From: Mycobacterium colombiense
GTDB lineage: Bacteria > Actinomycetota > Actinomycetes > Mycobacteriales > Mycobacteriaceae
Direction of reading: 5' to 3'
DNA length: 49,917 bases
Assembly (NCBI RefSeq): GCF_003284935.1
Contig: NZ_QMEV01000038.1
Span: 1-49,917 of the forward strand
A model generated the notes under the pieces. The model made no database searches and was not told the origin of the DNA. It saw only the letters and a list, made by a program, of their open reading frames with translations. The translations under genes were made by a program, and so were the position numbers. Positions 40,289-48,927 of the stretch are shown piece after piece (position 1 is the first letter of the stretch; each line of letters starts with the position of its first letter).

Positions 40289-41061
40289 GAAGACCACTTC
40301 TTGCGGCGGTCGGCCGCCTCGTCGGTCGCATGAGAGATCACCTGATTGCGGTTCTCCAGTTCCATCGCCGACGCCAGACTGACGGCGTCGGTGTTGACCT
40401 GAAGGGCGCGCTTGGTCAGCTGCGCGCCGAGCGGGGCGTGGCTTGCGATCAGCGACGCCAGCTCGACCGCGCGGTCGGCCAGCCGATCCGGCTCGACGAC
40501 CTCACTGACCAGGCCGCGACGGTCGGCCTCGGTGGCCGATACGGTGCGGCCGGTCAGCATCCAGTCGGCGGCCACGCTGGTGCCGACGATGCGCGGCAGG
40601 TGATAGCTCATACCCATCTCGGCGCCCGAGAGCCCGAGCAGGATGGCGGCGTTACCGAAAGACGCTGCCGTCGAGCAGATTCGGATGTCGGCGGCCAGGC
40701 ACAGCGCGAGCCCGGCGCCCACGCAGGGGCCGTTGACCGCGGCGATCACGGGCTGCGGCAGCGCGCGCACCGCTTCGGCGAGGGCGGCCATCCTTTCCTG
40801 AAAGCGCATCCGGTCCAACGCGGGGGCGCTCGCTTCGAGCATCGAGGGGCCGAAGTCGCGCATGTCGATGCCCGCACAGAATCCGCGTCCCGCGCCGGTC
40901 AGCACCGCGGCGTGTGCCGCCGGGTCGGCGGCCAGATCGCCGAGCACCTCGCGCAATTCGGCCTGCATCGTCTCGTTGATGGCGTTGAGTCGCTGCGGAC
41001 GATTCAGGCGCACAATGGCGACCCCGTCGCGGGGCCGTTCGAGCGCCACGGTGTCCGGCAT
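40285..41061 (-). CDS. Enoyl-CoA hydratase/isomerase (crotonase) family protein
   Basis: The 258-residue protein has the crotonase fold: L-N-R-P-Q-R-L-N-A-I-N, the oxyanion-hole segments G-F-C-A-G-I-D (about 60-66) and N-G-P-C-V-G-A-G-L-A-L. The two hydratase glutamates are not where expected: G-N-A-A-I replaces the G-x-x-E-I motif (A139), and D166 sits where the second Glu would be. A plain hydratase activity is therefore uncertain; isomerase, hydrolase or another crotonase reaction is possible. The ATG at 41061 lies two bases after the thiolase stop. Confidence 0.88.
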   Translation of the reverse strand: MPDTVALERPRDGVAIVRLNRPQRLNAINETMQAELREVLGDLAADPAAHAAVLTGAGRGFCAGIDMRDFGPSMLEASAPALDRMRFQERMAALAEAVRALPQPVIAAVNGPCVGAGLALCLAADIRICSTAASFGNAAILLGLSGAEMGMSYHLPRIVGTSVAADWMLTGRTVSATEADRRGLVSEVVEPDRLADRAVELASLIASHAPLGAQLTKRALQVNTDAVSLASAMELENRNQVISHATDEAADRRKKWSS

Positions 41062-41063
41062 GT

Positions 41064-42320
41064 TCACACCCGCTCGATGATCGTCGCCGTGCCCATCCCG
41101 CCGCCGGTGCACATGGTGATCAGACCCGTTGTCAGGTCACGACGTTCGAGCTCGTCGAGGACCGTCCCGATCAGCATGGCGCCGGTGGCGCCGATGGGGT
41201 GCCCGAGCGCGATCGCCCCGCCGTTGACGTTGACCACCTCGGGGTCGATGTCGAGGTCGCGCATGGTCTTGAGCGGGACGGCGGCGAATGCCTCATTGAT
41301 CTCCCACAAATCGATGTCGGCCACCGTCATGCCCGCGCGGTGGAGGCAACGCTGAGCCGCGGGGCCGGGGGCGGTGAGCATGATGATCGGTTCGCTGCCG
41401 AGCGCGGCGGTCGCCCTTATCTGCGCGCGCGGGGTGACCCGATGGGTGTGCATCCAGTTCGACGAGGCCAGCGCCACCGCCGCGGCGCCGTCGACGACGC
41501 CGGACGAGTTGCCGGCGTGGTGCACATGGTCGATGCGGTCGATGCCCGGATAGCGCTGCAGGCAGATCTCGTCGAAGGTGTGTCGCTCGCCGTCGGCGCA
41601 CGCGGCGCCCATCGCGGCGAAGGCCGGTTTGAGCCTGGCCAGCGACTCGGTGGTGGTGCCGGGACGGGGATGTTCGTCGCGTTCGATGCGACCGTGCGGT
41701 GTCGGCACGTCGACCAGAGAACGCTCGAAACGGCCCTGATCGATGGCCGCGCTGGCGCGGCTCTGGCTTTGCGCGGCGTAGGCGTCGACGGTCTCGCGGT
41801 CGAATCCCTCCAGGGTCGCGATGAGGTCGGCCGAAATGCCCTGCGGGACAGTCGGATACAGCGCGCGAAGGTCCGGGTTGTTGCCGTCGATGGTCGGGAC
41901 GCCCGCCGTGACATCCCAGCGCGACATCGATTCGACGCCGCCGGCGATCACCAGATCCTCGCTGCCCGCGGCGATGCCGGCGGCCGCCACGGTGACGGCC
42001 TGCTGGCCCGATCCGCAGAATCGGCTCAGCGTCATCCCGGGCACGCTCTGGGGCCAGCCGGCCAGCAGCACCGAGAGTCGGGCGATGTCATCGCCGTGGT
42101 CTCCGGACAGAATGCCGTTGCCGGCGATCACGTCGTCGACGTCCGCCGGGTCGAAGCCGACCCGCTCGGCCAGCGCGGTCAGGCACCGGGCGAACAGGGC
42201 CTGCGGGTGCACGCCGTGCAGCCCGCCGTCGGGGCGGCCGCGCCCGCGGGGCGTGCGGACCGCGTCGAGAATCCAGGCGTCGATGATGGACTCCGATCGT
42301 TGTTCGGGCTGGACCGGCAC
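41064..42320 (-). CDS. Acetyl-CoA acetyltransferase / 3-ketoacyl-CoA thiolase
   Basis: The 418-residue enzyme has the nucleophilic C102 in S-R-F-C-G-S-G-Q-Q-A, the substrate motif N-E-A-F-A-A, H374 in G-G-A-I-A-L-G-H-P-I-G-A-T-G and C404 in M-C-T-G-G-G-M-G. It starts at a GTG (M-P-V-Q-P-E-Q) and is the first gene of the operon that continues with crotonase, racemase/CoA-transferase and acyl-CoA dehydrogenase. It would perform the final thiolytic cleavage of the degraded chain. Confidence 0.95.
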   Translation of the reverse strand: MPVQPEQRSESIIDAWILDAVRTPRGRGRPDGGLHGVHPQALFARCLTALAERVGFDPADVDDVIAGNGILSGDHGDDIARLSVLLAGWPQSVPGMTLSRFCGSGQQAVTVAAAGIAAGSEDLVIAGGVESMSRWDVTAGVPTIDGNNPDLRALYPTVPQGISADLIATLEGFDRETVDAYAAQSQSRASAAIDQGRFERSLVDVPTPHGRIERDEHPRPGTTTESLARLKPAFAAMGAACADGERHTFDEICLQRYPGIDRIDHVHHAGNSSGVVDGAAAVALASSNWMHTHRVTPRAQIRATAALGSEPIIMLTAPGPAAQRCLHRAGMTVADIDLWEINEAFAAVPLKTMRDLDIDPEVVNVNGGAIALGHPIGATGAMLIGTVLDELERRDLTTGLITMCTGGGMGTATIIERV

Positions 42321-42578
42321 GGGTCACCAGCGATCGTAATCCGTCTCTCGGCAATGGAGAACTACCTTCTCCAAATTGGCGAAGCTGTTCTCGTTCGGTC
42401 AGGGGCGGGCCTCGGCGTGGCCACCCCACTGGTGCACGCGCCGGGCGCCGCACGGCCGAGCGCCGAAATCGGCCAGCGCAGGGCCGGTTTCGGTGTCCGG
42501 CACGCGGCCGTTGCCGGTGCGCGGCGGGTAAGCGGCGCAGGGGCGCATAACCGGGCGCTCGGCGGGTAGTCCGGCGCC

Positions 42579-43535
42579 ATGACCAAGATCGGATACTTTC
42601 TCACCTGCGAGCAGTTCGGCCCGAAGGAACTCATCGACCAGGCCAAGCGGGCCGAGGACGCGGGGTTCGACGCCTTGTGGATCTCCGACCACTACCACCC
42701 CTGGAACGACGAGCAGGGTCAGAGCCCCTTCGTGTGGGGGGTGATCGGTGCGCTGTCGGAGGCGACGTCGCTGCCGGTCAGCACCGCCGTCACCTGCCCG
42801 ACCATGCGGATCCACCCGGCGATCATCGCGCAGGCGGCGGCCACCGCGGCAGTGCAGCTCGACGGGCGCTTTGTGCTCGGGGTCGACAGCGGTGAGGCCC
42901 TCAACGAACACATCCTGGGCGATCCCTGGCCGTCGGCCGGTGTGCGGCTCGAGATGCTGGAGGAGGCGATCGACGTCATTCGCAAGCTGCACAAGGGTGG
43001 CGAGGTGAGCCACCACGGTAAGCACTACGAGGTGCAGGAAGCGCAGGTCTACACCCGGCCCGAGCGGCCGGTGCCGATCTACGTCTCGGCGTTCGGCCCA
43101 CAGGCCGTCGAGCTGGCCGCCCGCATCGGCGACGGCTACAGCATCGCCATGCCCGACGGCGACCTGGTCAAGCAGTTCCGTCAGGCCGGGGGCGGCGACA
43201 AGCCGGTGCAGGGCGGTACCAAGGTCTGCTGGGACGCCGACGCCGACGCCGCGCTGAAGACCGCGCACCGGTTGTGGGCCAACGAGGGGTTGCCCGGCCA
43301 GACGTCGCAAATCCTGCCCCGGCCCAAGGATTTCGCCGCCCTGCAGTCGCTGGTGCCGCCCGAGACGGTCGCCGAAAGCGTGGCCTGCGGTCCCGACCCC
43401 GACAAGCACATCGCACAGGTGCGCGAGTACATCGACGCCGACGTCGACGAGATCTACGTGCAGCAGATCGGTCCCGACATGGACGGGTTCTTCGCCGCGT
43501 GGCGGCGTGACGTGCTGCCCCAGTTGCGTGGGTAG
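42579..43535 (+). CDS. F420-type luciferase-like oxidoreductase (LLM class)
   Basis: The 318-residue TIM-barrel protein has G-Y-F-L-T-C-E-Q-F-G, A-G-F-D-A-L-W-I-S-D-H-Y-H-P-W, R-F-V-L-G-V-D-S-G-E-A-L-N-E-H and P-V-P-I-Y-V-S-A-F-G, the pattern of the TIGR03557 F420-dependent group that includes F420-dependent glucose-6-phosphate dehydrogenase relatives. It probably transfers hydride to or from F420. The substrate is unknown. It diverges from the thiolase operon over a 258-bp region in which I see no clear site, and converges on the SDR with a 3-base gap. Confidence 0.9.
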   Translation: MTKIGYFLTCEQFGPKELIDQAKRAEDAGFDALWISDHYHPWNDEQGQSPFVWGVIGALSEATSLPVSTAVTCPTMRIHPAIIAQAAATAAVQLDGRFVLGVDSGEALNEHILGDPWPSAGVRLEMLEEAIDVIRKLHKGGEVSHHGKHYEVQEAQVYTRPERPVPIYVSAFGPQAVELAARIGDGYSIAMPDGDLVKQFRQAGGGDKPVQGGTKVCWDADADAALKTAHRLWANEGLPGQTSQILPRPKDFAALQSLVPPETVAESVACGPDPDKHIAQVREYIDADVDEIYVQQIGPDMDGFFAAWRRDVLPQLRG

Positions 43536-43538
43536 GGC

Positions 43539-44366
43539 TCAGCCGAAATCGGTGCTGCTGGTGAGTTGTTCCCACTGCGAGATCTCGGCTGCCCGCGCGT
43601 CCGCCTTGTAGCGATAGGCGGCCAGCGCGTCGGGCCCGAGCAACAGAAACGCCGGCGGCTCGGGCGATTCGACGGCCGCGATGATCGCCTTGCCGGCCTT
43701 GGCGGGGTCGCCGGGCTGATTGCCGTGCATGGTGTCGTTCTCCTTGCGACGCTGCCCGGCGGTGGCGGCGTAGTCGTCGATGACGGTGGCCGACTGGATC
43801 AGCGATCGCCCGGCGAAGTCGGTGCGAAACGCGCCGGGCTCGACGACGGTCACCGAAATGCCCAGCGGGACAAGCTCACCGCGCAGGGCGCCGCTCATGC
43901 CCTCGATCGCGGCCTTGGCCGCCGCGTAGTACCCGGATCCCACCGGGGTCAGCTGGGCGCCGATCGAGGAGATGTTCACGATGGCGCCGCTGCGGCGCGC
44001 CCGCATGCCGGGGAGGACGGCCTTGATCATGGCGACGGTGCCGAAGAAGTGTGTCTCGAACAACGCGCGGACGTCGGCGTCGTCACCCTCCTCGACCGCG
44101 GCGCGATAGCCGTAGCCGGCGTTGTTGACCAGTACGTCGATGCGGTCGAACCGGTCCTGTGCGCGCCGCACGGCCGAGGCGACCTGGGCGGGGTCGGTGA
44201 CATCGAGGGCGGCGGCGAGCACCCGCTCGGGTGCCGATTCGGCCAGCTGGGCGACCGCCGCGACGTCACGCGCGGTGACGACGGCGTTGTGGTCGGCGCC
44301 GATGACCGCCTCGGCCAGCGCGCGACCGAGCCCGGTCGAGCACCCGGTGATGAGCCATGTGGACAT
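43539..44366 (-). CDS. Short-chain dehydrogenase/reductase
   Basis: The 275-residue protein has I-T-G-C-S-T-G-L-G-R-A, V-N-N-A-G-Y-G, I-S-S-I-G and the catalytic Y-Y-A-A-A-K, with the extended C-terminal helix region (G-K-A-I-I-A-A-V) of the C-S-T-G-L-G SDR group often annotated as oxidoreductases of unknown substrate. The T-A-R-D end of beta-2 suggests NADP(H). It is the last gene of the minus-strand run that starts with cstA, eight bases after the nitroreductase. Confidence 0.9.
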   Translation of the reverse strand: MSTWLITGCSTGLGRALAEAVIGADHNAVVTARDVAAVAQLAESAPERVLAAALDVTDPAQVASAVRRAQDRFDRIDVLVNNAGYGYRAAVEEGDDADVRALFETHFFGTVAMIKAVLPGMRARRSGAIVNISSIGAQLTPVGSGYYAAAKAAIEGMSGALRGELVPLGISVTVVEPGAFRTDFAGRSLIQSATVIDDYAATAGQRRKENDTMHGNQPGDPAKAGKAIIAAVESPEPPAFLLLGPDALAAYRYKADARAAEISQWEQLTSSTDFG

Positions 44367-44374
44367 GGGAACGC

Positions 44375-45046
44375 TTACCCCTCACCGTCGAAAGCCGGGC
44401 CGTCGAATCGATCGCGAGTGATGAACTCCGCGACCGCCCGCCGGCGCAGCTTGGTCAACTGCCGCACCGGTTTTCCCAGCGGCACGACGGCCGCCACCGC
44501 ATGCCGGTCGGGAATGTCCAGCAGTCGGCGGACCTGGTCTTCGGCCGCGATGGCCATCGTCGTGATGGTGCCGCCGTACCCCTCGCCGCGGGCGGCGAGC
44601 AAGATGTTCCAGATCAACGGGTAGACCGACGCGCCCCCGGCGATACCGACGCGGTCCAGGTCCTGATCGACGGCCGCGACGACGGTCAGGTCCACCGAAA
44701 CGACAAGGACGACAGGCGCATTGGCGATCGGCGCCACAAACGTGTCAGGGATCTCGGTGGCGTCGATGACTTCTTGCGGCACGCCACTGGGATGCACTGA
44801 GTTCCATGGGTTTTCGCCGGCCTGCTGCTGGGCGAAGTAGCGGCGGGCGGCGGGCTTGCCGAGTTCGGCCAGCCGCCGGCGGGTCGCCTCGTCGCGCACC
44901 ACGGTGATGTGGGCGCCTTGCCGGTTGCCACCGCTCGGGGCGAACCGGGCATGGTCGAAGATGCGGCCCAGCACCTCGTCGGGCAGCGGGTCGTCGGTGA
45001 ATTCCCGTGCCGCGAAAGTTGTTCGCATCACGTCGTATAGCTGCAT
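44375..45046 (-). CDS. Nitroreductase family protein
   Basis: From the ATG at 45046 the protein has 223 residues. A TTG at 45064 would give 229 and a TTGA overlap with the Hsp70-like stop, and is a fair alternative. The FMN-binding start M-R-T-T-F-A-A-R-E-F-T-D-D-P-L-P, the F-A-P-S-G-G-N-R-Q segment and the G-G-T-I-T-T region fit the nitroreductase fold. These are NAD(P)H-dependent flavin reductases of quinones, nitro compounds or other acceptors. The physiological substrate is unknown. Confidence 0.88.
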   Translation of the reverse strand: MQLYDVMRTTFAAREFTDDPLPDEVLGRIFDHARFAPSGGNRQGAHITVVRDEATRRRLAELGKPAARRYFAQQQAGENPWNSVHPSGVPQEVIDATEIPDTFVAPIANAPVVLVVSVDLTVVAAVDQDLDRVGIAGGASVYPLIWNILLAARGEGYGGTITTMAIAAEDQVRRLLDIPDRHAVAAVVPLGKPVRQLTKLRRRAVAEFITRDRFDGPAFDGEG

Positions 45047-45060
45047 GGTGGGATGGCTCG

Positions 45061-46578
45061 TCAACTCGCGGACGCGCGCCGCTCCAGCCGGAAGGTGCGC
45101 TCGAAGCCCGCCGGCCGCGTCGTCAGCGTCACTTCCACCGCACCGCTGGGGGCGATGACGTAGCGCTCCTCGACATCGGGTCCGTCCTTCCAGCGACCGA
45201 CCGGCTGACGCCGGAGGTCGTCCCGGTCGTACAGGGCCGGGTCGAACGGAAACAGCACCGGGTCATACGGCGTGACGTCGCCGTCGGGCCGCCCGTTGAC
45301 CAGGCGGCTGCACTCCACGAACCGGAAATGCCCGATGTTGTGCGCCGCTCGGTAGGTGCGCTTCACCACCAACGGGGACCGCCCGTCGGCCGGCAGCGAG
45401 ACGTCCTTGCACACGATGGGGTCGAAGACGACCCCGGCGCCCGCCTCGGCCTCGCGGAACACCCCAAAATTCCTCGAAAAGCGTTCGGAGAGCGCAAAAC
45501 CCGACTCCTTGTCGAGGAAGACGGCAAGCCCGATCGCCGTGGCCGCGAAGGGATGCGGTGAGCGTTTCACCCGCTTCTCGCCGAAGGTGCCGCGCAGCAT
45601 GCGCGACACCAGTGGGAAACCGCCGGCCCCGCCGACGACGTAGATGCCCGCCACCTCCGACCAGTCCACGTCGGTGCGTCCGCGCGCCGGGTCGTGCAGG
45701 ACCCGGCGCAGCAGCGTCATCGTCTGGTCGACCAGCGGCGCACACACCGCGTACACGTCGTCGATGGGGCAGGAGAAGGGGGGCCGATCGAGCGGGGACA
45801 GGTCCACCAGGAAGCGGCGGGTCTGCGGCCCGACGGCTTCCTTGCGCGCGGCGCACTCCTCGGCCAGTAGGTCGCGCTGGGCCGCGCTGAGTGCGGGCAG
45901 GCCGGCGCCGGACAACACGAGTTCGGCGATCGCGTCGTCGAAGTCGTCACCGCCGAGGCGTTGAATACCCTCGCTGATCACCACCTCGTTGGCGTGCCCG
46001 GTCATCTTCAGCAGCGACGCGTCGAACGTGCCGCCGCCGAGGTCGTAGATGAGGACGTATTCGCGTTTGGCGGTGATGGTCGAGCGGTACCGGTGGGCGT
46101 ATTCGAGGCTGGCGGCCGACGGCTCGTTGAGCAGCGCGACGACGCGGAACCCGGCGGCCACGTAGGCGTCCAGCGTGAGCAGGCGCTGGGCGCTCGAGGC
46201 GTTGGCCGGCACGCTGATGGCGGCCTCGATGGCTTCGCCGGGACCCGGGGTGGCGTTCGAGTTGCGCTGCAGGTCGGCCTTGAGCTGGGACAGGAAGCCG
46301 GTGAGCAGGTCGGCCAGGCGATAGTCGCGGCCGGCCAGGCTGATCTCGGTCTGCGGCCCGGCGTCGTTGAGCAAGCGTTTGAACGAGCGCAGCACCGACC
46401 ATGCCGGGTCGTGCCGGACGGCGGCGGCGTCCGGGCCGAAGCGCAACTGGCCGGCGGCGTTGGCCGCGATGAGCGACGGCCACGCGTCCTCGCCCTCGAA
46501 GGAGACGACGGGATAGTTGCCGCGATCGACGGCCGCGACGACGGTGTGGGTGGTGCCGAAGTCGATACCGACTCTCAT
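45061..46578 (-). CDS. Hsp70-family ATPase without a canonical substrate-binding domain
   Basis: The 505-residue protein starts G-I-D-F-G-T-T-H-T-V-V-A and has the Hsp70/actin ATPase motifs I-Y-D-L-G-G-G-T-F-D-A-S, N-E-P-S-A-A (connect region) and Y-V-V-G-G-A-G-G-F-P-L. The ATPase core fills about 380 residues; the remaining ~120 residues form a beta-rich end that lacks the usual peptide-binding domain and helical lid of DnaK. It is likely a specialised chaperone or ATP sensor. It begins nine bases after the cstA stop and is followed with little or no gap by the nitroreductase gene. Confidence 0.9.
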   Translation of the reverse strand: MRVGIDFGTTHTVVAAVDRGNYPVVSFEGEDAWPSLIAANAAGQLRFGPDAAAVRHDPAWSVLRSFKRLLNDAGPQTEISLAGRDYRLADLLTGFLSQLKADLQRNSNATPGPGEAIEAAISVPANASSAQRLLTLDAYVAAGFRVVALLNEPSAASLEYAHRYRSTITAKREYVLIYDLGGGTFDASLLKMTGHANEVVISEGIQRLGGDDFDDAIAELVLSGAGLPALSAAQRDLLAEECAARKEAVGPQTRRFLVDLSPLDRPPFSCPIDDVYAVCAPLVDQTMTLLRRVLHDPARGRTDVDWSEVAGIYVVGGAGGFPLVSRMLRGTFGEKRVKRSPHPFAATAIGLAVFLDKESGFALSERFSRNFGVFREAEAGAGVVFDPIVCKDVSLPADGRSPLVVKRTYRAAHNIGHFRFVECSRLVNGRPDGDVTPYDPVLFPFDPALYDRDDLRRQPVGRWKDGPDVEERYVIAPSGAVEVTLTTRPAGFERTFRLERRASAS

Positions 46579-46587
46579 CGCGCAAGT

Positions 46588-48873
46588 TTAGGACCGCGGC
46601 GCGGGCTTGGGCACAACCTTTTTGCCCGGCGTGCCGTGCGCGTTCGGCAACTCGTCCCATCGCCGCTGCACCGCGCGCTCGGCGGCGGTGGGGATCAGAC
46701 CCGAGGGCGCGAAGAACCGCGAGGGCACCGGCTCGTCCTCGGTCAGTGGCCGGCCGGGCCCGCGGATAGCCCCGAGCGCGACCACGGCGCCGGCGATCAC
46801 GACGATGACGACGGCCGCCGCGAACAGGATGGACAGCGTGCCCTGGATGAAGGTGTTGCGGATGACGTCGTCGAGCTGGTGCGCGTTCTTGGCCGAACCG
46901 AACGCCGTCTTGCCCGCCTGCCTGGCCGCCAGGTACTTCGAGTGCTGCGTCCAGTAGCCGACGGCCGGGTCGGGCGAGAAGATCTTCTGCCACGACGCCG
47001 TCAGCGTGACCACGAGATCCCACAGCAACGGGATCCCGGGGATCCACACCCACTTCAGCAGGCCCTTTTTGATGACGATGACGGTGATGACGGTCAGCGC
47101 GATCGCGGCGAGCAGCTGGTTGGCGATGCCGAACAGCGGAAAGAGCGTGTTGATGCCGCCCAGCGGATCGGTCACCCCCATCAGCAGGATGCTGCCCCAG
47201 GCCGCGGCCACCGCCAGGCTGCACAGCCACACACCCGGACGCCAGCTCGGATTGCGCAGCTTGGTCAGGGGGCCGCCCAGGTTGCCGAGGGTGTCGGAGA
47301 GCATGAAGCGGGCGACGCGGGTGCCGGCGTCGACGGCGGTGAGGATGAACAGCGCCTCGAACATGATCGCGAAGTGGTACCAGAACGCCTTGAGGCTCGC
47401 ACCGCCGAACACCCGGTAGAGCACCTCGGACATGCCGACCGCCAGCGTCGGCGCCCCGCCGGTGCGCGACACGATCGACTTCTCGCCCACGCCGGTGGCG
47501 GCAGCGGTCAACTGGTCGGCGGTCACGGGAGCGCCGCGCAGCCCGAGGCCGTTGACGTAGTGCGCGGCGGTGGCCGCGCTGCCGCCGGTCTGCGCGGCCG
47601 GCGCGTTGAGCGCGAAGTACACGTGCTGGTCCAGGATCGCCGCGCTGATCAGCGCCATGACCGCGACGAACGATTCGGTGAGCATGCCGCCGTAACCGAT
47701 CAGCCGCATCTGGCTTTCCTTCTCCAGCAGCTTGGGCGTGGTGCCCGAGGAGATCAGCGCGTGGAATCCGGACAGCGCCCCGCAGGCGATGGTGATGAAC
47801 AGGAACGGGAACAGCGCGCCGGGGAACACCGGCCCGTCGCCGCGGGCCGCGAACTGCGACACCGCGGGCGCCTGCATGACCGGGCGCGCGATGCAGATGC
47901 CGACCGCGAGCAGCGCGATGGCGCCCACCTTCATGAACGTCGACAGGTAGTCGCGCGGGGCCAGCAGCAACCAGACCGGCAGCACCGACGCGACGAACCC
48001 GTAGCCGATGATCAGCCAGGACACCGTGACCGCCGACAGGTTCAACCACGATGCGCCCCAAGGGGTTTCGCCGATCCAGGCGCCGGCGCCCACGGCCAGC
48101 AGCAGCAGCGCCACCCCGATGAGGGAGACCTCGGCGACGCGGCCGGGACGCAAAAACCGCAGGTAGCATCCCATGAACACGGCGATGGGAATCGTCATGG
48201 CGATGGAGAACACGCCCCAGGGACTCTGCGCCAGCCCACGCACCACCACCAGCGCGAGGACCGCGATGATGATCACCATGATGACGAACGCCCCGAGCAG
48301 CGCGGCCACCCCGCCGGCGGCGCCGAGTTCGTCGCGGGCCATCTGCCCCAGTGAGCGCCCGCGCCGCCGCGTGGAGATCCACAACACCAGGTAGTCCTGC
48401 ACCGCGCCGGCGAACACCGCCCCGATGACGATCCAGATGCTGCACGGCAGGTAGCCCATCTGGGTGGCCAGCACCGGACCGACGAGCGGTCCGGCCCCCG
48501 CGATGGCGGCGAAGTGATGGCCGAACAGCACGCGGCGATCGGTCGGCACGTAATCGGTGCCGTCGTCGAGAACCTCGGCCGGCGTGGCGTGGTCGTCGCG
48601 CGGGCGGACGATCTTCATCTCGATCAGCCGGGCGTAGAACCGGAACCCGATGAGGTAGGTGCACATCGCCGCGACGACGAACCAGACCGCGTTGACCGTC
48701 TCGCCCCGCGTGAACGCGATGATCGCCCAGGCGACGGCGCCGAGCACCGCGACGACGGCGAACACGATCTTGTGCCGCACGGTGATGGCGGAGCGGTCGA
48801 CGATGGCGACGGGTGGCAGGTCTGCGCCGCCGTGGATGTAGCTGATGTCGTCGTCGTGCTCCGTGACCGCCAC
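46588..48873 (-). CDS. cstA: Carbon starvation protein CstA (pyruvate/peptide transporter family)
   Basis: The 761-residue protein has about 16-18 hydrophobic segments. CstA hallmarks include F-G-H-H-F-A-A-I-A-G-A-G-P-L-V-G-P-V-L-A, G-Y-L-P-C-S-I-W-I, G-A-V-Q-D-Y-L-V-L and G-F-H-A-L-I-S-S-G-T-T-P-K. Family members import pyruvate or peptides under carbon limitation. The GTG at 48873 (M-A-V-T-E-H-D-D-D) is the start. It is next to ligB as I remember for Rv3063/Rv3062 in M. tuberculosis. Confidence 0.96.
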   Translation of the reverse strand: MAVTEHDDDISYIHGGADLPPVAIVDRSAITVRHKIVFAVVAVLGAVAWAIIAFTRGETVNAVWFVVAAMCTYLIGFRFYARLIEMKIVRPRDDHATPAEVLDDGTDYVPTDRRVLFGHHFAAIAGAGPLVGPVLATQMGYLPCSIWIVIGAVFAGAVQDYLVLWISTRRRGRSLGQMARDELGAAGGVAALLGAFVIMVIIIAVLALVVVRGLAQSPWGVFSIAMTIPIAVFMGCYLRFLRPGRVAEVSLIGVALLLLAVGAGAWIGETPWGASWLNLSAVTVSWLIIGYGFVASVLPVWLLLAPRDYLSTFMKVGAIALLAVGICIARPVMQAPAVSQFAARGDGPVFPGALFPFLFITIACGALSGFHALISSGTTPKLLEKESQMRLIGYGGMLTESFVAVMALISAAILDQHVYFALNAPAAQTGGSAATAAHYVNGLGLRGAPVTADQLTAAATGVGEKSIVSRTGGAPTLAVGMSEVLYRVFGGASLKAFWYHFAIMFEALFILTAVDAGTRVARFMLSDTLGNLGGPLTKLRNPSWRPGVWLCSLAVAAAWGSILLMGVTDPLGGINTLFPLFGIANQLLAAIALTVITVIVIKKGLLKWVWIPGIPLLWDLVVTLTASWQKIFSPDPAVGYWTQHSKYLAARQAGKTAFGSAKNAHQLDDVIRNTFIQGTLSILFAAAVVIVVIAGAVVALGAIRGPGRPLTEDEPVPSRFFAPSGLIPTAAERAVQRRWDELPNAHGTPGKKVVPKPAPRS

Positions 48874-48927
48874 GGACCGAAACCCTACGCGCGCAGCATG
48901 AACTGCGCCTGTCGGAGAGGGCGTCGT

